Shown here one piece after another: positions 1 through 7,939 of a stretch of 32,779 nt of DNA; positions within the stretch are counted from its first letter, which is position 1, and every line of letters begins with the position of its first letter. This DNA comes from SAR116 cluster bacterium MED-G04 (GTDB taxonomy: Bacteria; Pseudomonadota; Alphaproteobacteria; Puniceispirillales; UBA1172). Both the position numbers and the translations under genes were made by a program. The DNA is taken from assembly GCA_002457135.1 (NCBI GenBank), contig NTKX01000016.1:1-32779 (forward strand), given 5' to 3'. Below the pieces are notes generated by a model, which did not search any database, was not told the origin of the DNA, and saw only the letters and a program-made list of their open reading frames with translations.

Positions 1-1730
1 ACAGGGTTGCCATCGGCATCTTCGCCCACCGGTTCGGTGGTCAGGTCAACCAGCATTGACCCCGCCAGCGCATAGGCCACCACCAGCGGCGGGCTGGCCA
101 GGTAGTTGGCGCGAACATCAGGGCTGACACGGCCTTCGAAATTGCGGTTACCCGACAGCACCGAGGTGACCACCAGATCATGCTCATGAATAGCGTCAGA
201 CAATTCCTGCGGCAGTGGCCCGGAATTGCCGATACAGGTGGTGCAGCCATAACCAACGAGGTTGAAGCCAAGGGTATCAAGTTCACCCTGCAAGCCGGCA
301 CGGGTCAGGTAATCGGTCACCACCTGGCTGCCCGGGGCAAGCGAGGTCTTGACCCATGGCTTGACCTTCATGCCGCGTTCATTGGCGGCTTTGGCCACCA
401 GACCGGCGGCAATCAGCACCGACGGGTTGGAGGTGTTGGTGCAGGAGGTAATCGCCGCGATTGTCACCGCGCCTTCGGTAAGCGGATCATCACGGCCAGC
501 CACGTCAGCCGATTTCGGTGCCTCACGGCCGAGGTCAGCCAGCAGTTTCTCAAAGCTCGAAGCCGTTTCGGTCAATGGCACGCGATCCTGCGGGCGCTTT
601 GGCCCGGCGAGTGCCGGAACAATCGTGCCAAGCTCAAGGCTCAGCGTATCGGTGAACACCGGTGTTTCCGATGATGTGTCACGCCACATGCCCTGCTCTT
701 TCGCATAGGCTTCAACCAGGGCAACACGTTCAGGCGCACGCGCCGTCAGCTTGAGGTAATTGATCGTCTCATTGTCGATCGGGAAGAACCCGCAAGTAGC
801 GCCGTATTCAGGGGCCATATTGGCAATCGTGGCCCGGTCAGCGAGGGAGAGTTCATCCAGCCCGGGGCCGAAAAACTCAACAAACTTGCCAACGACACCA
901 CGCGCCCTCAGCATTTCGGTAACGCGCAGGACCAGATCGGTTGCGGTTGCGCCTTCGGGCAGTTTGCCCTTCAGCTCAAAGCCGATAACGTCCGGCACCA
1001 GCATGGAAATAGGCTGGCCGAGCATGGCGGCCTCAGCCTCAATCCCGCCAACACCCCAACCCAGAACGGCCATGCCGCCCACCATGGTGGTGTGACTGTC
1101 GGTCCCGACGCAGGTATCAGGATAGGCAACGGTGCGGCCATTGACCTCACCCGTCCAGATTGTCTGGGCAAGGTATTCAACATTGACCTGGTGGCAGATA
1201 CCGGTACCCGGCGGCACAACGCGGAAATTTTCAAACGCCTTGCTGCCCCAGGACAGGAAGGCATAGCGTTCACGGTTGCGCGACATTTCCAGTTCAACGT
1301 TTCGGGCAAAACTGTCAGCACCCGCAAAATGGTCAACCATCACCGAATGGTCGATGACCAGATCAACGGGTGACAGCGGGTTGATGCGGTTCGGGTCACC
1401 GCCAAGTTTAAGCATGGCATCACGCATCGCCGCCAGATCAACCACCGCGGGAACGCCAGTGAAATCCTGCATCAGCACCCGGGCCGGTCGATAGGCAATC
1501 TCATGCTCACCGCCGGTTTCAGCACGTTTGGCAAGGCGGGTGATATCATCTTCGGTGACGGACGCATTGTCCTGGTTGCGCAGCAGGTTTTCGAGCAGAA
1601 CCTTGAGTGAATAGGGCAGTTTTTTCAGCCCCGGGTATTGCTCGGCCAGCGCGGCCAGCGAGAAGTAATCATACTCCTTGCCATCAACGGTCAGCGTGCG
1701 GCGGCATGTTTCGTTCATTTTTTGAGCCAT
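1..1730 (-). CDS. acnA: Aconitate hydratase A, N-terminal part (cut by left edge)
   Basis: Aconitase interconverts citrate and isocitrate in the TCA cycle using a [4Fe-4S] cluster. The minus-strand frame stays open to base 1, giving about 576 residues of a family usually near 900, so the C-terminal swivel domain lies outside the window. The protein begins [13 protein letters not shown]. The cluster Cys motifs are present as SCTN and GYGCTTC, and the substrate-loop motif VGTDSHTTM is intact. The last visible residues ([13 protein letters not shown]) match the region just after the cluster-binding core. I chose the ATG at 1728-1730 because GGGGAGAG precedes it; a second in-frame ATG lies four codons downstream. 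The gene is divergent from ccmA, and a good promoter sits in the shared gap. I see nothing broken. Confidence 0.96.
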   Translation of the reverse strand, partial: MAQKMNETCRRTLTVDGKEYDYFSLAALAEQYPGLKKLPYSLKVLLENLLRNQDNASVTEDDITRLAKRAETGGEHEIAYRPARVLMQDFTGVPAVVDLAAMRDAMLKLGGDPNRINPLSPVDLVIDHSVMVDHFAGADSFARNVELEMSRNRERYAFLSWGSKAFENFRVVPPGTGICHQVNVEYLAQTIWTGEVNGRTVAYPDTCVGTDSHTTMVGGMAVLGWGVGGIEAEAAMLGQPISMLVPDVIGFELKGKLPEGATATDLVLRVTEMLRARGVVGKFVEFFGPGLDELSLADRATIANMAPEYGATCGFFPIDNETINYLKLTARAPERVALVEAYAKEQGMWRDTSSETPVFTDTLSLELGTIVPALAGPKRPQDRVPLTETASSFEKLLADLGREAPKSADVAGRDDPLTEGAVTIAAITSCTNTSNPSVLIAAGLVAKAANERGMKVKPWVKTSLAPGSQVVTDYLTRAGLQGELDTLGFNLVGYGCTTCIGNSGPLPQELSDAIHEHDLVVTSVLSGNRNFEGRVSPDVRANYLASPPLVVAYALAGSMLVDLTTEPVGEDADGNP

Positions 1731-1843
1731 CGTGTCTCTCCCCGGCTAATTGAAGTATCAGGCATCCTCAATCGAGAATACGGATTTTGGGAAATCCAGC
1801 GGCTCGCAGGGGTGCGCCCCATGGCAAGTCTTGGAACACCATT

Positions 1844-1872
1844 AATATACCCGTTATGGCTGATTTTTTCAA
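1844..1872 (-). promoter_or_regulatory. Putative sigma-70 promoter of acnA
   Basis: On the minus strand TTGAAA (1867-1872) is followed by a 17-base spacer and TATATT (1844-1849), five of six consensus bases in each box. Transcription would start near 1837 and give a leader of about 107 bases. That leader contains a perfect hairpin at 1782-1797 (ggattt, loop tggg, aaatcc) and a short GGGG/CCCC stem at 1809-1820. The role of these stems is unknown. Confidence 0.55.
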
Positions 1873-1927
1873 TACTTGACCAAAGCCGGGGCTGGCCTTG
1901 CGCCACAAAGCGATATACTAAGGATTT

Positions 1928-2674
1928 ATGACGGCATCCGCTTCAGCAACCGATGAAAAAGAGGGTCGCCCCTCAACGCAAGCCCCACTTCTGGAGGCGA
2001 CGGGCATTGCCATGGGGTATGATAACCGGCTGGTGTTGAGCGAGGTCTCCCTCACCATGGGGGCAGGCGATTGCATCATCCTCAAGGGCGATAACGGCAC
2101 CGGCAAGACAACGCTGTTGAGGGGGCTGGCCGGGCTGGCACCCCTGATCACCGGGACGGTGAAAATCGGCGGGGTAAACCTGAACGATGACCGTGTTCAC
2201 GCCAGCAGGAGGCTGCTTTACATCGGTCACCGTGACGGGCTTGCCGCCGAGCTGACGGTGGGGGAAGCACTTAATTTATGGGCCAGCTCACGCGGGTTTG
2301 CCATCAGTCAGGATAACATGGATGAGGGCCTAAACCGGCTTGGGATGGGGGGTATTTCAGGCCGCCTGATCCGCACCCTTTCTGCCGGGCAGAAAAGACG
2401 GGCCGCGATGGCACGGCTGGGCATCATGATCAGCCTTGGCCGGACCGATGAAACCCCGCTCTGGCTGCTGGATGAACCCGCCACCGCCATGGACAACACC
2501 GCAACCGGCCATTTCACCCGCCTGGTTGAGGATCACCTCACGGCAGGGGGTGCTGTGCTGATGACCAGCCATCATGACCTGCCTGTTGCCAGTGCGCGCT
2601 CAATGATGATTACCGACCTTGACCAGGGTTGCAGTAATCGGGGCAAGGGCGATCAGGACAGCGACCATGACTGA
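1928..2674 (+). CDS. ccmA: Heme exporter ATP-binding protein CcmA
   Basis: This is the ATPase subunit of the CcmABCD complex, which releases heme-loaded CcmE during c-type cytochrome maturation at the inner membrane. The 248-residue product has Walker A GDNGTGKTT at 54-62, an ABC signature variant LSAGQKRR, Walker B LWLLDEPATAMD and the switch His in MTSHHD. An N-terminal extension of about 20 residues is rich in Ser, Ala and charged residues and looks disordered. AAGGA lies three bases before the ATG. A TATACT box at 1914-1919 is so close to the start that a very short or absent leader is possible. The gene overlaps ccmB by 8 bases, which implies translational coupling. Confidence 0.93.
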   Translation: MTASASATDEKEGRPSTQAPLLEATGIAMGYDNRLVLSEVSLTMGAGDCIILKGDNGTGKTTLLRGLAGLAPLITGTVKIGGVNLNDDRVHASRRLLYIGHRDGLAAELTVGEALNLWASSRGFAISQDNMDEGLNRLGMGGISGRLIRTLSAGQKRRAAMARLGIMISLGRTDETPLWLLDEPATAMDNTATGHFTRLVEDHLTAGGAVLMTSHHDLPVASARSMMITDLDQGCSNRGKGDQDSDHD

Positions 2675-3344
2675 TGCTCTTGCTGTCATGCTGGCGATTA
2701 TCCGCCGTGATCTGCTGGTTGCCCGGCGCGGGTTTGGTGACACGCTGGCGGGGGCCGGATATTTCGCTGTTATCATCGCGCTGTTGCCGCTGGCCATCGG
2801 CCCGGGGCCGGATACGCTGAGGCTCATCGGCCCGGCCATGATCTGGGTTGCCGCGCTGATCGCTGTCCTGCCGCAGATGGAACGGCTCTACAGCCGTGAT
2901 GCCGCTGATGGCTCGCTCGATGATCTGATCCTCACTCCCCTGCCCCTGCCCATGGTAGTGCTGGCCAAGGTTACAGCCGGGTGGATCATGATCGGGCTTC
3001 CGCTGGTGGTGATGACCCCGCTGCTTGCGCTGGTGCTGGGCCTGCCCGCCAGTATCATGCCGGTGCTGACAGCATCCATTGCCATTGGCAGTGTTGCCCT
3101 GATGCTGCTGGGGTCGATGGCAGCCGCGATTGCCATTGGCGCGAGGCGTGCCTCAATCCTGATCGCGGTGCTGATCCTGCCGCTGGCCATGCCTGTCCTG
3201 ATTTTCGGGACAGCCGCCCCGCTGGCGGTACTGTCAGGCGATCCTGCGTTCCCGCATCTTGCCCTCCTCTCAGCGGCCACACTGGTGCTGCTGGCGATCA
3301 CACCGGTTGCAACCGCAGCCAGCCTCAGAATCGCGGCAGAGTAA
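2667..3344 (+). CDS. ccmB: Heme exporter permease CcmB
   Basis: CcmB is the membrane permease partner of CcmA in cytochrome c maturation. The 225-residue product starts MTDALAVMLAIIRRD and contains about six hydrophobic segments, with the family-typical stretch around YSRDAADGSLDDL on the cytoplasmic side. I chose the ATG at 2667, inside the end of ccmA, over an in-frame start at 2619, because the family begins with this short amphipathic segment and 225 residues is the usual length. The expected next gene, ccmC, is absent: the following gene runs toward ccmB on the other strand. The stop codon lies in a 14-base perfect palindrome at 3342-3355. Confidence 0.92.
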   Translation: MTDALAVMLAIIRRDLLVARRGFGDTLAGAGYFAVIIALLPLAIGPGPDTLRLIGPAMIWVAALIAVLPQMERLYSRDAADGSLDDLILTPLPLPMVVLAKVTAGWIMIGLPLVVMTPLLALVLGLPASIMPVLTASIAIGSVALMLLGSMAAAIAIGARRASILIAVLILPLAMPVLIFGTAAPLAVLSGDPAFPHLALLSAATLVLLAITPVATAASLRIAAE

Positions 3345-3366
3345 TTCCGGAATTATTAATGCTAAG

Positions 3367-3396
3367 GGTATTAGTTCTGGCGGTATTAGTTCTGGC
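3367..3396. repeat. 15-bp direct tandem duplication at the end of the corrinoid-activator gene
   Basis: The unit ggtattagttctggc occurs exactly twice, at 3367-3381 and 3382-3396. The second copy holds the last codons and stop of the minus-strand activator gene, and the first copy lies just past that stop. This looks like a slippage duplication of the gene end. Confidence 0.9.
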
Positions 3397-5503
3397 GGCG
3401 GCGACGACCACGCCGACGGGCTGAGGACGGGTCCTCAAGCGAGGGTTCACCCACCCCAAGCGTGCGTTCAGGCATGGTCACAGCCTCGGTCAGCCTGACG
3501 TAGGGATCGGTCTTGTGGGGGATCGCCATGGCCTTGACGAAATGGTTCTGGAACGACGGTTCGATGGCGGTTTCGATTTTTTCGATCCTGCGCACCATGT
3601 CTTCAACCCTGGACCTTGCGCCGCGATTGAGCAGGCAGATCCGCGCCCCGGTACCGGCTGAATTGCCAGCCGCCTTGACCCGGTCAAGCAGGCAGTCAGG
3701 GATCATGCCCAGCACCATGGCGTATTTCGGCTCAATATGCGTTCCGAACGCCCCGGCCAGCACCACCCGGTCAATCGTCTCAATCTCCAGCTTGTCCATC
3801 AGGAGTCGGAACCCGGCATAGAGCGCGGCCTTGGCCAGCTGGATGGCACGAACATCATTCTGGGTGATCGTCACGGTCTCAGAGACACGATAGCGGAAGG
3901 TCCGGCCATCTTGCTCAATCCGGGGGGAAACAGCGGCTTTCCTGCCATCAACCTCACCATCCTCGGTGATGATGCCGGCCAGATACATCTCGGCGATGAC
4001 CTCAATAATGCCTGACCCGCAGATGCCGGTGATGCCGGTTGCGGCCACAGCCTCATCAAAACCGTCTTCATCGGACCATGGCTCAACCCCGATGACACGG
4101 AACCTTGGCTCCAGCGTTTCGGCGTTGACACGGATGCGTTCAATGGCCCCCGGGGCGGCACGCTGGCCGCTGGAAATCTGGGCGCCCTCAAAGGCAGGGC
4201 CGGTCGGTGAGGATGCCGCCAGCAGGCGGCCACTGTTGCCGCAGATAATTTCAGCATTGGTGCCAACGTCGATGATGAGGCTCATCTCATCGCTGTCATC
4301 CGGGCTTTCGGCGAGCGCAACCGCCGCCGCATCAGCCCCGACATGACCGGCAATGCAGGGCAGCACATAAACCCGTGCGCCGGGATGGATGCTGAAATCA
4401 AGCTCACTCGCCATGACTTCAACACTTTCATCCATGGCCAGCGCAAACGGTGCGCCGCCCAGTTCAACCGGGTCAATCCCCAGCACCAGATGATGCATCA
4501 CAGGATTGCCCACCAGCACGACATCAACAATATCATCGGTTTCAACCCCGGCCTGACTGGCCGCGCCCTCAAGGAGGGATTGCAGACCGGCCCGCACGGC
4601 ATCGGTCATCTCAACCGCGCCGCCTTCATTGAGGAAGCCGTAGGAAACCCGGCTCATGAGGTCTTCCCCGAACCGGATCTGCGGGTTCATGGCACCGGAA
4701 GAAGCCAGCACCACGCCCGAATTCATATCACAGAGATGCGCCGACATGGTGGTGGAGCCGATATCAATCGCGGCACCGACCACCTGTTCCTTCAGCCCCG
4801 GCCAGACCCCGATGATACGATGCCCGTCACGCAGGGCAACGGTGATCTGCCATTTGCCTTTGCGGAGGATGGGCTGCAACCCCTGCAACACTGCCATATC
4901 AGCGGTCACCGGCTGACCGGAGAGGCGATCAGGCCACTGGTCTTGCAGCGCCTCGATCACTCGCCTCAGATCACCGGAAGGGTCATGCATATCGGGTTCG
5001 CGCACCTCAATGAAACACAGCCGGGTCGGTGCATCCATTTCGATCACGCGGGTATCAGCGTCTTTGCGGATGACCTGATCATGGACCTGGCTTTCCGCCG
5101 GAACATCAATCACCACATCGGAACGGAGGATGGCCTGGCAGGAAAGCCTGCGCCCGGTGGCAAGGCCTCGTTTATCGGCATAGCGATCCTCAACACTGGA
5201 CCGCGCCGTCACGCTATCGGCTGAAGATTGAATGCCGTGTTTGGCGAAATCGCCTTCACCAACGACGATCTGGCATCGCCCGCACATGGCGCGGCCACCG
5301 CAAACACTGTCGATATCAACGCCAAGGCTGCGGGCCGCTTGCAGAACGCTCGTCCCCGATGGCACCTCGCCCTGCCGGCCTGATGGCGTGAAGACGATGC
5401 GGATCGACTTATCCCCGGCAGGATGGCCCTCGTTAGGCTGGCCCCCTTTAGAGGGGCTTTCGTTCGGAATACTCTCGTTCCGGGTATTTTCTTTATCCGA
5501 CAT
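3386..5503 (-). CDS. Reductive activator of corrinoid protein (2Fe-2S ferredoxin plus ASKHA domain)
   Basis: RACo/RamA-type proteins use ATP and a low-potential electron to return oxidised Co(II) corrinoid to active Co(I). The 705-residue product has a low-complexity N-terminus (1-30), then a plant-type 2Fe-2S domain with Cys68, Cys74, Cys77 and Cys122 (CX5CX2C...C), a middle linker domain and a long ASKHA ATPase domain. The latter begins with the phosphate loop GAAIDIGSTT near 243-252 and carries DVGTNAE and later VLAGAFGTHIEP. This order matches the DUF4445/RACo family. The C-terminus ends in an Arg-rich tail (SARRRGRRRRQN). GAGGG precedes the ATG. It is the last gene of the corrinoid cluster, 90 bases after the methyltransferase, which suggests it services the corrinoid protein encoded at 7940-8632. 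The family assignment is firm; the target is inferred from context. Confidence 0.9.
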   Translation of the reverse strand: MSDKENTRNESIPNESPSKGGQPNEGHPAGDKSIRIVFTPSGRQGEVPSGTSVLQAARSLGVDIDSVCGGRAMCGRCQIVVGEGDFAKHGIQSSADSVTARSSVEDRYADKRGLATGRRLSCQAILRSDVVIDVPAESQVHDQVIRKDADTRVIEMDAPTRLCFIEVREPDMHDPSGDLRRVIEALQDQWPDRLSGQPVTADMAVLQGLQPILRKGKWQITVALRDGHRIIGVWPGLKEQVVGAAIDIGSTTMSAHLCDMNSGVVLASSGAMNPQIRFGEDLMSRVSYGFLNEGGAVEMTDAVRAGLQSLLEGAASQAGVETDDIVDVVLVGNPVMHHLVLGIDPVELGGAPFALAMDESVEVMASELDFSIHPGARVYVLPCIAGHVGADAAAVALAESPDDSDEMSLIIDVGTNAEIICGNSGRLLAASSPTGPAFEGAQISSGQRAAPGAIERIRVNAETLEPRFRVIGVEPWSDEDGFDEAVAATGITGICGSGIIEVIAEMYLAGIITEDGEVDGRKAAVSPRIEQDGRTFRYRVSETVTITQNDVRAIQLAKAALYAGFRLLMDKLEIETIDRVVLAGAFGTHIEPKYAMVLGMIPDCLLDRVKAAGNSAGTGARICLLNRGARSRVEDMVRRIEKIETAIEPSFQNHFVKAMAIPHKTDPYVRLTEAVTMPERTLGVGEPSLEDPSSARRRGRRRRQN

Positions 5504-5538
5504 GGAAGCGTTTCCCTCACCAAAAACGCGGTATTGGC

Positions 5539-5569
5539 TGGCATTCTATCCGTTTGGCATTCTATCCGG
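5539..5569. repeat. Tandem duplication, 16-bp period, between methyltransferase and activator genes
   Basis: The unit tggcattctatccgtt (5539-5554) is followed at once by tggcattctatccgg (5555-5569), identical over the first 14 bases. It sits in the 90-base gap between two genes of the corrinoid cluster, upstream of the activator's ribosome binding site. Confidence 0.85.
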
Positions 5570-5593
5570 CTGATAGTAAAGCAGCCAGCCTGA

Positions 5594-6493
5594 TCAGGCG
5601 CGGCGACGGCGACGGCTTTCCCTGCCACCACGACCAACACCTTCGGGTGTCGGTTCACGGTATTTCTGAATCCAGCGGCGGCATTCGGGGTCAGTCCCCA
5701 TCATCACATCAGCCCCCATGATAGCTGACATTTCCTCAGAATGAAGGGGGTTCATGATGGCAGAGGTCATGCCCGCGCCAACCGCCATGGAAAGGAAGGC
5801 CGCGTTCATGCCGTGGCGATTGGGCAGACCAAAGGAAATATTGGACGCACCGCAGGTGGTGTTGACCTTCAGCTCTTCACGCAAACGGCGGATCAGATCA
5901 AGCGCTGCCTTGCCCGCCAGGTTGATCGCCCCCACCGGCATGATGAGCGGGTCAACCACAACATCCGCACGGGGAATACCAAAATCCTCGGCGCGTTCGA
6001 CAATCTTTTTTGCGACCTCATAGCGAACATTGGGGTCTTCGGAAATGCCGGTCTCATCATTGGAAATCGCCACAACAGCGGCGTTGTATTTCTTGACCAG
6101 CGGGAGCACGACCTCAAGCCGTTCTTCCTCACCCGTCACGGAATTGACCAGCGGCTTGCCCTTATAAACCGAAAGCCCGGCTTCGAGGGCCTCAACAATA
6201 GAGCTGTCAATCGCCAGCGGCACATCAACGGTGTTCTGCACCAGCTGGATGCATTCGGCGAGGATTTTTGGCTCATCCACCATGGGGATACCGGCGTTGA
6301 CATCCAGCATGGTTGCCCCGGCCTCAACCTGGGCGATGGCATCGGAAACAACACGCGAATAATCGCCCTCGGCCATTTCGGCGGCCAGCAGCTTTCGCCC
6401 TGTCGGGTTGATCCTCTCGCCGATGATGCAGAACGGACGCTCAAAACCGATGGAGATTTCCTGCTTCTCGGATGAAATCAGGGTCTGTGTCAT
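5594..6493 (-). CDS. Methyltetrahydrofolate:corrinoid methyltransferase (pterin-binding family)
   Basis: The protein is predicted to move the methyl group of 5-methyl-tetrahydrofolate to Co(I) of a corrinoid protein. It is equivalent to the folate domain of MetH, or to AcsE/MtgA. The 299-residue product is a dihydropteroate-synthase-like TIM barrel with GERINPTG at 25-32, DVNAG, AIDSS, ISND, DPLIMPVG and a CGASNISFGLPNR segment that fits the family. The C-terminal tail is Arg-rich (RGGRESRRRRRA), like that of the neighbouring activator. AGAGGA lies about seven bases before the ATG. It sits 47 bases after the MetF-like gene, so the enzyme that makes methyl-H4folate and the one that uses it are encoded next to each other. 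True DHPS (folP) is less likely because GERINPTG and the corrinoid neighbours point to the methyltransferase branch. Confidence 0.88.
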   Translation of the reverse strand: MTQTLISSEKQEISIGFERPFCIIGERINPTGRKLLAAEMAEGDYSRVVSDAIAQVEAGATMLDVNAGIPMVDEPKILAECIQLVQNTVDVPLAIDSSIVEALEAGLSVYKGKPLVNSVTGEEERLEVVLPLVKKYNAAVVAISNDETGISEDPNVRYEVAKKIVERAEDFGIPRADVVVDPLIMPVGAINLAGKAALDLIRRLREELKVNTTCGASNISFGLPNRHGMNAAFLSMAVGAGMTSAIMNPLHSEEMSAIMGADVMMGTDPECRRWIQKYREPTPEGVGRGGRESRRRRRA

Positions 6494-6540
6494 GGTGCAT
6501 TCCTCTTGAAATAGTGGCCGTTGAAATCAACGTTGCAGAT

Positions 6541-7440
6541 TTAGTTTTCCTTGACGGAGAAGCCGCCCTTGGGCAGCAGATCAAAATCACCTGCGGCAAC
6601 CGCTGTTGCCCATTTTTCGGTGCGGGCAAAACCGCCAAACGGATAGTAATGAAAATGGCTGAGGCGCGATTCAGGATCATTGGCCATGGCCTCGGCCAGA
6701 CCGGTGATGAGCGTATGCGGCGACTGGACAGTCAGCAGCCTGGTGACGTTGCGGGCCTGTTTGGTGATCATCCGCATGGATGGCCCGATGCCCGAAATCT
6801 GGGCAAAGCGCAGCAGCGTTTTAATCGTGGCAGGGCCGGGAATACCAATGCGGATCGGCAGATCATTACCCCTAGCTCGGATGCGGTTTTCCCAGGCGAT
6901 CACCGGATCAGCCTCAAAACAGAACTGGGTTTCGATGTAAAGCTCCAGCCCTTCACGGCGGGCGAAGTCATTTTTCCATTCCAGCGCCTCGGCGAGCTGA
7001 TCATCATTGATATCGGGGCTGCCCTCGGGATGGCCGGAAACACCGATGCGGCTGATGCCGTTTTCCTGCAACACCCCGGTTTCAAGAATTTCCATCGAAG
7101 ACGCGAAATCACCCACCGGGTTATCCACCCCGCCGCCGATAACCAGCACTTCATCAACATTGGCGCGGCTGGCCATTTCCTTGACGATGCTGCCCAGCTG
7201 ATCCCGCGACTGAACCGAACGCGCCGCGATATGCGGGACAGGGTTCATGCCGTCATCACGCAACCGGACAGCCACATCGACGGTGTCCATCGGGTCCGTA
7301 CCTGGCAGAAAGGTGACATTGACCGTGGTATCCGGGGCCAGAATTTCAGCAAAGCTATCGATTTTGGTGGCACCCGGCGGGGTCACCTCAATCGACCAGT
7401 GCTGGCCAGCGGCGGCAATAGCATCTTTCAGGTCAGTCAT
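6541..7440 (-). CDS. metF: MetF-type methylenetetrahydrofolate reductase
   Basis: MetF reduces 5,10-methylene-H4folate to 5-methyl-H4folate with FAD. From the ATG at 7438-7440 the product has 299 residues, the usual MetF length. It has the catalytic Glu in SIEVTPPG (Glu18), a GGGVDNPVGDF segment where the family carries an acidic active-site residue, SGHPEGSP, and IETQFCF with the substrate-contacting Gln. It is divergent from E. coli-type MetF, and I place it in a MetF-related branch found with corrinoid genes. I rejected an upstream TTG at 7497 because GGAG precedes 7440 with good spacing. A hairpin at 7461-7475 lies in the leader. The gene is probably co-transcribed with the methyltransferase and activator. 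Confidence 0.85.
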   Translation of the reverse strand: MTDLKDAIAAAGQHWSIEVTPPGATKIDSFAEILAPDTTVNVTFLPGTDPMDTVDVAVRLRDDGMNPVPHIAARSVQSRDQLGSIVKEMASRANVDEVLVIGGGVDNPVGDFASSMEILETGVLQENGISRIGVSGHPEGSPDINDDQLAEALEWKNDFARREGLELYIETQFCFEADPVIAWENRIRARGNDLPIRIGIPGPATIKTLLRFAQISGIGPSMRMITKQARNVTRLLTVQSPHTLITGLAEAMANDPESRLSHFHYYPFGGFARTEKWATAVAAGDFDLLPKGGFSVKEN

Positions 7441-7460
7441 CACAATCTCCAAACAGAGGG

Positions 7461-7475
7461 GGCCCCCAACGGGCC
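7461..7475 (-). promoter_or_regulatory. Leader hairpin upstream of metF-like gene
   Basis: On the plus strand GGCCC (7461-7465), loop CCAAC and GGGCC (7471-7475) form a perfect 5-bp GC stem. In the mRNA it lies just upstream of the GGAG ribosome binding site of the metF-like gene. It could affect initiation or be fortuitous. It does not match a riboswitch I can recognise. Confidence 0.3.
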
Positions 7476-7595
7476 TCACACTTAAAACGGCAAGCAATTC
7501 GTTATTGTCATTTCTGATTGCGATTTAACGAGCGTGTTGGCTGGCCTTGTCGCGGCATTCAATCGTCCGTTTGCGACCAATCGCGGGTTTGCCGC

Positions 7596-7614
7596 AAAAC
7601 GCCTGTTTCAGGCG
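7596..7614 (-). terminator. Putative small intrinsic terminator inside the corrinoid cluster
   Basis: Read on the minus strand, CGCCTG AAA CAGGCG is followed directly by TTTT, starting 10 bases after the stop of the small 'virulence factor' gene. The stem is 6 bp with a three-base loop and a short T run, so termination may be partial. It would separate corrinoid protein plus small protein from metF-methyltransferase-activator. Confidence 0.4.
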
Positions 7615-7624
7615 CGGCTATCGG

Positions 7625-7936
7625 TCAGGTTTCCTTACCGCCACTGGCCACCAGGGCTGCCAGTTTTTCCTTGTTGTAGAGGGCATCGAGTTCGGCTGCC
7701 TTGCCCTCGGCCGCGGCGCTCAGGTCACCGTCAATCGCTTCGGGATCAGCCTTGCGCCATTCAGCCAGATAATCATCGGTGCTGTCCGCGCCATCACGCA
7801 TCGCCGCCTCATCAATGGCGAGGGCAAAACGCCGGGGCATTTCAACCTTGGCCTGCTGGCGATTACGGCCACGGCCTTCCTCAGCCACCACCTGGGCGGG
7901 GATATCCCGCCAGTAGATCACGGTCAGGTTTGCCAT
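7625..7936 (-). CDS. Small 'virulence factor' family protein linked to corrinoid metabolism
   Basis: The 103-residue soluble protein begins MANLTVIYWRDIPAQVVAEEG and has an Arg/Gln-rich segment (RGRNRQQAKVEMPRR) followed by acidic helices. I recognise it as resembling the Pfam family labelled 'Virulence factor' (PF13769), small alphaproteobacterial proteins often placed next to metF-like and corrinoid genes. The label is historical and I see nothing toxin-like. There are no Cys, no membrane segment and no signal peptide. It starts three bases after the corrinoid-protein stop without a clear Shine-Dalgarno site, so translation is probably coupled. A role in folding, loading or docking of the corrinoid protein is inference only. 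Confidence 0.75.
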   Translation of the reverse strand: MANLTVIYWRDIPAQVVAEEGRGRNRQQAKVEMPRRFALAIDEAAMRDGADSTDDYLAEWRKADPEAIDGDLSAAAEGKAAELDALYNKEKLAALVASGGKET

Positions 7937-7939
7937 GGT

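Noticed and set aside
4343-5224. Long plus-strand open frame (293 residues) opposite the activator gene
   Set aside because: The His/Gly/Arg-rich composition is typical of an antisense shadow, and the minus strand has clear ferredoxin and ASKHA motifs over the same bases.
6472-7485. 337-residue plus-strand open frame
   Set aside because: Shadow of the metF-like gene, with no recognisable motif and low-complexity composition.
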